Assembly: GCF_014844055.1 (NCBI RefSeq)
Contig: NZ_CP062167.1
Span: forward strand, 759,501-823,500
Direction: 5' to 3'
Origin: Aureimonas sp. OT7
GTDB taxonomy: Bacteria > Pseudomonadota > Alphaproteobacteria > Rhizobiales > Rhizobiaceae
Length of the DNA: 64,000 nt
Numbering within the stretch: position 1 is the first letter of the stretch; the number at the start of each line of letters is the position of its first letter. The position numbers were made by a program, and so were the translations under genes. Below are positions 61,096-64,000 of the stretch, one piece after another. Under the pieces are notes generated by a model. The model did not search any database. It was not told the DNA's origin and saw only the letters and a program-made list of their open reading frames with translations.

Positions 61096-62898
61096 ATGGC
61101 AACGGAGGCCGTTTCCCACGCCACCGAGGCCGCTTCGGCGCATGGCTTCAACCTCGTCCCGATCGTCGTCTTGCTGGGCGCGGCCGTCATCGCCGTGCCG
61201 CTGTTCAAGCGGCTCGGCCTCGGCTCCGTCCTCGGCTATCTCGCCGCCGGGCTTGCCATCGGGCCGTTCGGCATCGGCCTGTTCTCCGACCCGCAATCGA
61301 TCCTGCATGTGGCCGAACTCGGGGTCGTCATGTTCCTGTTCATCATCGGGCTGGAGATGCAGCCGTCGCGGCTGTGGTCGATGCGCGGCGAGATCTTCGG
61401 GCTGGGCCTGGCGCAGGTCGGATTGTGCATCGGTATGCTCACGTTGGTCGGTCTCGCGCTCGGCTATCCGGTTGCGCAGAGTTTCGTGGCGGGCGCTGGC
61501 TTCGTGCTGACCTCGACGGCCATCGTCATGCAGATGCTGGAGGAGCGACGCAGCATGGGGCTGCCGAAGGGCCGCAGGATCGTCGCGATCCTGCTGTTCG
61601 AGGATCTGGCCATCGTCCCGCTTCTGGCGCTGGTCGCGTTCCTGGCGCCCGGCGGAGAAAACGCCATTCTCGCGGACCGGCTGACCGGCATCGGGATCGG
61701 CCTTGCCTCCATTCTCGGTCTGGTGCTTGCCGGACGGTATCTGCTCGACCCGCTGTTCCGCCTGCTCGGCAAGGCGAAGGCCCGCGAGGTGATGACGGCG
61801 GCGGCGCTGTTCGTGGTGCTCGGCGCCGCCCTTGCCATGCAGCTTGGCGGGCTGTCGATGGCGATGGGCGCGTTCCTTGCCGGTGTACTCCTGTCGGAAT
61901 CCTCGTTCCGCCATCAGCTCGAAGCCGATATCGAACCGTTCCGAGGCGTCCTGCTCGGCCTGTTCTTCCTTGGCGTCGGCATGTCGCTCGACCTCACGGT
62001 GATCACGGCCAACTGGCGGCTGATCCTCGTCGCCGTCATCGCCTACATGGCCCTGAAGACAGTCGGCATCTATCTGATCGCGCGCCTTTTCCGGGCCGAC
62101 AATCGTGAAGCGATCGAGCGTGCCGTGCTCATGGCGCAGGGCGGTGAGTTCGCCTTCGTCCTGTATGCCGCCGCCGCATCGGTCGGAATCATCGACACCG
62201 AGGCCAATGCGATCCTGACGGCGACGATCATCGTCTCCATGGCGCTGACGCCGCTGATGATCATCCTGCACGACCGGCTGATGCCGAAAGCGACCGCCTC
62301 GATGGAAGGCGTCGAGGCCGCGGAGGGCTTGTCCGCCAACGTGCTGCTGATCGGCTTCGGTCGCTTCGGCCAAATCGTCAGCCAGCCGCTTCTGGCAGCG
62401 GGTTCCTCGATCTCCATCATCGAGACCGATACGGACGCGATCCGCGACGCGGGCGACTTCGGGTTCAAGGTCTATTACGGCGATGGCGCTCGGCTCGATA
62501 TCCTGCATGCCGCCGGCGCGCATGACGCCCGTCTGATCGTCATCGCCGTCAACGACCGCGAGGCGAGCCTGAAGATCGCCGAGCTGGTCAGGGTCGAATT
62601 CCCGCTCGTCCCCGTGCTCGCCCGCTCCCTCGACCGCGAGCACGCCATCGAGCTCATCCATGCCGGTGTCGAATGGCAGGTTCGCGAGACCTTCGAATCC
62701 GCGCTCGCCCTCGGTGAGAAGGCGCTGGCGCTGATGGATATCGATGACGACGAGCGCGCCCGTGTGATGGAGGATGTCCGCCGCCGCGACGGCGAGCGCT
62801 TCGCCATGGAGACGGCAGAGGGCATCTATGCCGGCCGCGACCTGATCCACGGCAATGCGCCGCGCAAGGATGGCCCTGCCCAACAGGGCGCGCAATGA
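61096..62898 (+). CDS. Kef-type K+/H+ antiporter (CPA2) with RCK/TrkA-N domain
   Basis: 600-aa CPA2 transporter. About twelve membrane segments cover ~18-385, with hallmark GYLAAGLAIGPFG, FLFIIGLEMQP, TSTAIVMQML and LFEDLAIVPLLALVAF. The C-terminus has an RCK/TrkA-N NAD-binding domain starting LLIGFGRFGQIVSQPLL and carrying an acidic tail. KefB/KefC relatives release K+ and acidify the cell in response to glutathione adducts. It overlaps the DUF924 gene by 4 bp. Confidence 0.93.
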   Translation: MATEAVSHATEAASAHGFNLVPIVVLLGAAVIAVPLFKRLGLGSVLGYLAAGLAIGPFGIGLFSDPQSILHVAELGVVMFLFIIGLEMQPSRLWSMRGEIFGLGLAQVGLCIGMLTLVGLALGYPVAQSFVAGAGFVLTSTAIVMQMLEERRSMGLPKGRRIVAILLFEDLAIVPLLALVAFLAPGGENAILADRLTGIGIGLASILGLVLAGRYLLDPLFRLLGKAKAREVMTAAALFVVLGAALAMQLGGLSMAMGAFLAGVLLSESSFRHQLEADIEPFRGVLLGLFFLGVGMSLDLTVITANWRLILVAVIAYMALKTVGIYLIARLFRADNREAIERAVLMAQGGEFAFVLYAAAASVGIIDTEANAILTATIIVSMALTPLMIILHDRLMPKATASMEGVEAAEGLSANVLLIGFGRFGQIVSQPLLAAGSSISIIETDTDAIRDAGDFGFKVYYGDGARLDILHAAGAHDARLIVIAVNDREASLKIAELVRVEFPLVPVLARSLDREHAIELIHAGVEWQVRETFESALALGEKALALMDIDDDERARVMEDVRRRDGERFAMETAEGIYAGRDLIHGNAPRKDGPAQQGAQ

Positions 62899-63473
62899 TG
62901 GTCTCGCTGCGCGGACAGAACAGCGCAGGCGCCGATCCGCAAAGCACGCAGGTCGTCGCCTTCTGGAAGAAGGCTGGCGCGCAAGGGCGATGGTTCGACA
63001 AGGACGGGGGCTTCGATCGCGTCTTCCGCGAACGCTTCCTCGACCTGCACATGGCCGTCGCCGCGCGCCGGCACGACGGCTGGATGGCCTCGCCAGAGGG
63101 TGCGCTGGCCTTGCTGATCCTGACCGACCAGTTCCCGCGCAACGCATTCCGCGACACGGGACATATGTATGCTACCGACCCGCTGGCGCGCCTTTATGCG
63201 CGGCAGGCATTGGAGGCCGGGCACATGGACCGTGCCGAGCCGGACCTGCGGCTGTTCTTCTGTCTGCCGTTCGCCCATTCCGAGGACATCCTCGACCAGG
63301 ACCTCTCCGTCAGTCTCAACGCCCGGCTCGGCCAGCCCTGGCTGGAGCATGCCGAGGGCCATCGCGACATCATCCGGCGCTTCGGCCGCTTCCCGCACCG
63401 CAATCCCATGCTGGGCCGCACCACGACGCCGCAGGAGGCCGATTTCCTGAAGCAGGGCGGCTTCGGAGGATGA
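62895..63473 (+). CDS. DUF924 family protein
   Basis: 192-aa helical DUF924 protein: VVAFWKKAGAQGRWFDKDGG, FDRVFRERFLDLH, LILTDQFPRNAFRDTG, FCLPFAHSEDILDQ and GRFPHRNPMLGR. Overlaps the antiporter by ATGA. Function unknown; the TPR-like helical family is often near stress genes. Confidence 0.9.
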   Translation: MMVSLRGQNSAGADPQSTQVVAFWKKAGAQGRWFDKDGGFDRVFRERFLDLHMAVAARRHDGWMASPEGALALLILTDQFPRNAFRDTGHMYATDPLARLYARQALEAGHMDRAEPDLRLFFCLPFAHSEDILDQDLSVSLNARLGQPWLEHAEGHRDIIRRFGRFPHRNPMLGRTTTPQEADFLKQGGFGG

Positions 63474-63509
63474 GGTCACAGAAAGCACATCAAGAAGGAG
63501 AACGCGCTT

Positions 63510-64000
63510 ATGCCCGCATCGGATCTGACAGTCGATACCCGCATCGGCGTGCGTCGCAAGCCGCGCCGCATCCTGTCCATCGTTTCCAATACAGCCGAGC
63601 TGAAGGGCTTCCCGGTCGGCTTCTTCGCCGAGGAGATGACGCGGGCCTTTTTGATGTTCATCGAAGCCGGACATCGCGTGGATCTCGCTTCGCCAAAGGG
63701 GGGCGAAGTGATGTTCGACACCCATAGCGATCCGCGCACGCCAGGCGGCGCCTATGCCGACGATCTGATCAGCCTCGGCTTCGTCCATCATGCGAAATTT
63801 GGCCCGCTGCTGAAGGACACGCTGCCGATCAGCGCTGTCAGCGTCGATGACTATGACGCGGTCTGGGTCGCCGGCGGCGGCGGTCCGCTCCTGACCTTCA
63901 AGGACGATGCAGCGCTGCACGCCCTGATCGCGTCCTTCTACGAGAAGGGCAAGATCGTCACGCTGATCTGCCACGGATCGTCCCTGCTGCTCTGGACCCG
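63510..64000 (+). CDS. DJ-1/PfpI family protein (Hsp31/glyoxalase III-like), 3' end outside window
   Basis: 163 codons are visible and the frame is open at the window end. ATG 63510 has AAGGAG nine bases upstream. The fold is seen in KRRILSIVSNTAE-like strands (RILSIVSNTAELKG), FIEAGHRVDLASPKGG, DAVWVAGGGGPLL and the nucleophile elbow ICHGSSLLL with Cys followed by His-Gly. The insertion with FDTHSDP suits the Hsp31/class I glutamine amidotransferase-like branch. Likely glyoxalase-type or chaperone activity. Fourth gene of the Kef operon. Confidence 0.9.
   Translation, partial: MPASDLTVDTRIGVRRKPRRILSIVSNTAELKGFPVGFFAEEMTRAFLMFIEAGHRVDLASPKGGEVMFDTHSDPRTPGGAYADDLISLGFVHHAKFGPLLKDTLPISAVSVDDYDAVWVAGGGGPLLTFKDDAALHALIASFYEKGKIVTLICHGSSLLLWT

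Noticed and set aside
60964..63147. 727-aa minus-strand ORF opposite the Kef antiporter
   Set aside because: Composition is rich in His, Arg, Asp and Gln repeats, as expected from the antisense of GC-rich coding DNA; the plus strand has clear CPA2 motifs.

Overview
The window is GC-rich DNA from an alphaproteobacterium. The trbF-G-I gene style, the short DUF736 and DUF932 island genes, the tRNA-Leu(CAA) sequence and the dense SDR/LysR content suggest Sphingomonadales or a close relative. This is an inference; no rRNA or housekeeping marker is present. It divides into two unlike halves at a tRNA-Leu attachment site near 33.8 kb.

Left half (1-33842) is the right-hand part of an integrated, partly decayed mobile island. 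Positions 1-2665 hold trbI (cut by the window edge), trbG and trbF of a P-type conjugation apparatus, overlapping by 4 bp. Upstream, the operon ends in a chimera: the first ~58 codons of a DUF932 gene joined in frame to the last ~90 codons of trbL, so the trbB-C-D-E-J-L part has been deleted. A second scar at ~3650 joins truncated DUF736 and AbiEii-like genes head to head.

From 4455 to 29947 lies a defence island. Its core is a five-gene, same-strand, translationally coupled operon: a cytosine-5 DNA methyltransferase, three large proteins laid out like the DptF-DptG-DptH restriction module of phosphorothioation systems, and a Vsr-type nuclease. No dnd modification genes are visible, so the operon looks like a methylation-based counterpart of Dnd restriction. 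Next come two HNH proteins, a giant Hsp90/sacsin-type ATPase fused to a DUF3883 nuclease, an orphan KAP NTPase, and an AbiE toxin-antitoxin pair followed by a second DUF3883 nuclease. The island closes with a 451-aa HTH protein, a tyrosine integrase with four TGACGGTACTTT motifs upstream, an AlpA-like regulator and the tRNA-Leu(CAA) 3' fragment. Several decayed genes lie between (16.1-16.4, 24.0-24.6, 24.7 and 34.0-34.2 kb).

Right half (34.2-64 kb) has more uniform base composition and is an accessory metabolic region. It contains eight short-chain dehydrogenases, one epimerase-like reductase, four alpha/beta hydrolases (one frameshifted), two glutathione S-transferases, a thioredoxin-reductase-like flavoprotein, a VOC protein and a duplicated-domain carboxymuconolactone-decarboxylase-like protein. 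These are interleaved with six LysR, three TetR, one Rrf2 and one XRE regulator. Nine regulators sit back to back with the enzyme operon they probably control, several with an inverted or direct repeat in the shared promoter. The last 3 kb (small membrane protein, Kef-type K+/H+ antiporter, DUF924, DJ-1/PfpI protein) suggests a response to electrophiles or aldehydes. Substrates of these enzymes cannot be read from sequence.
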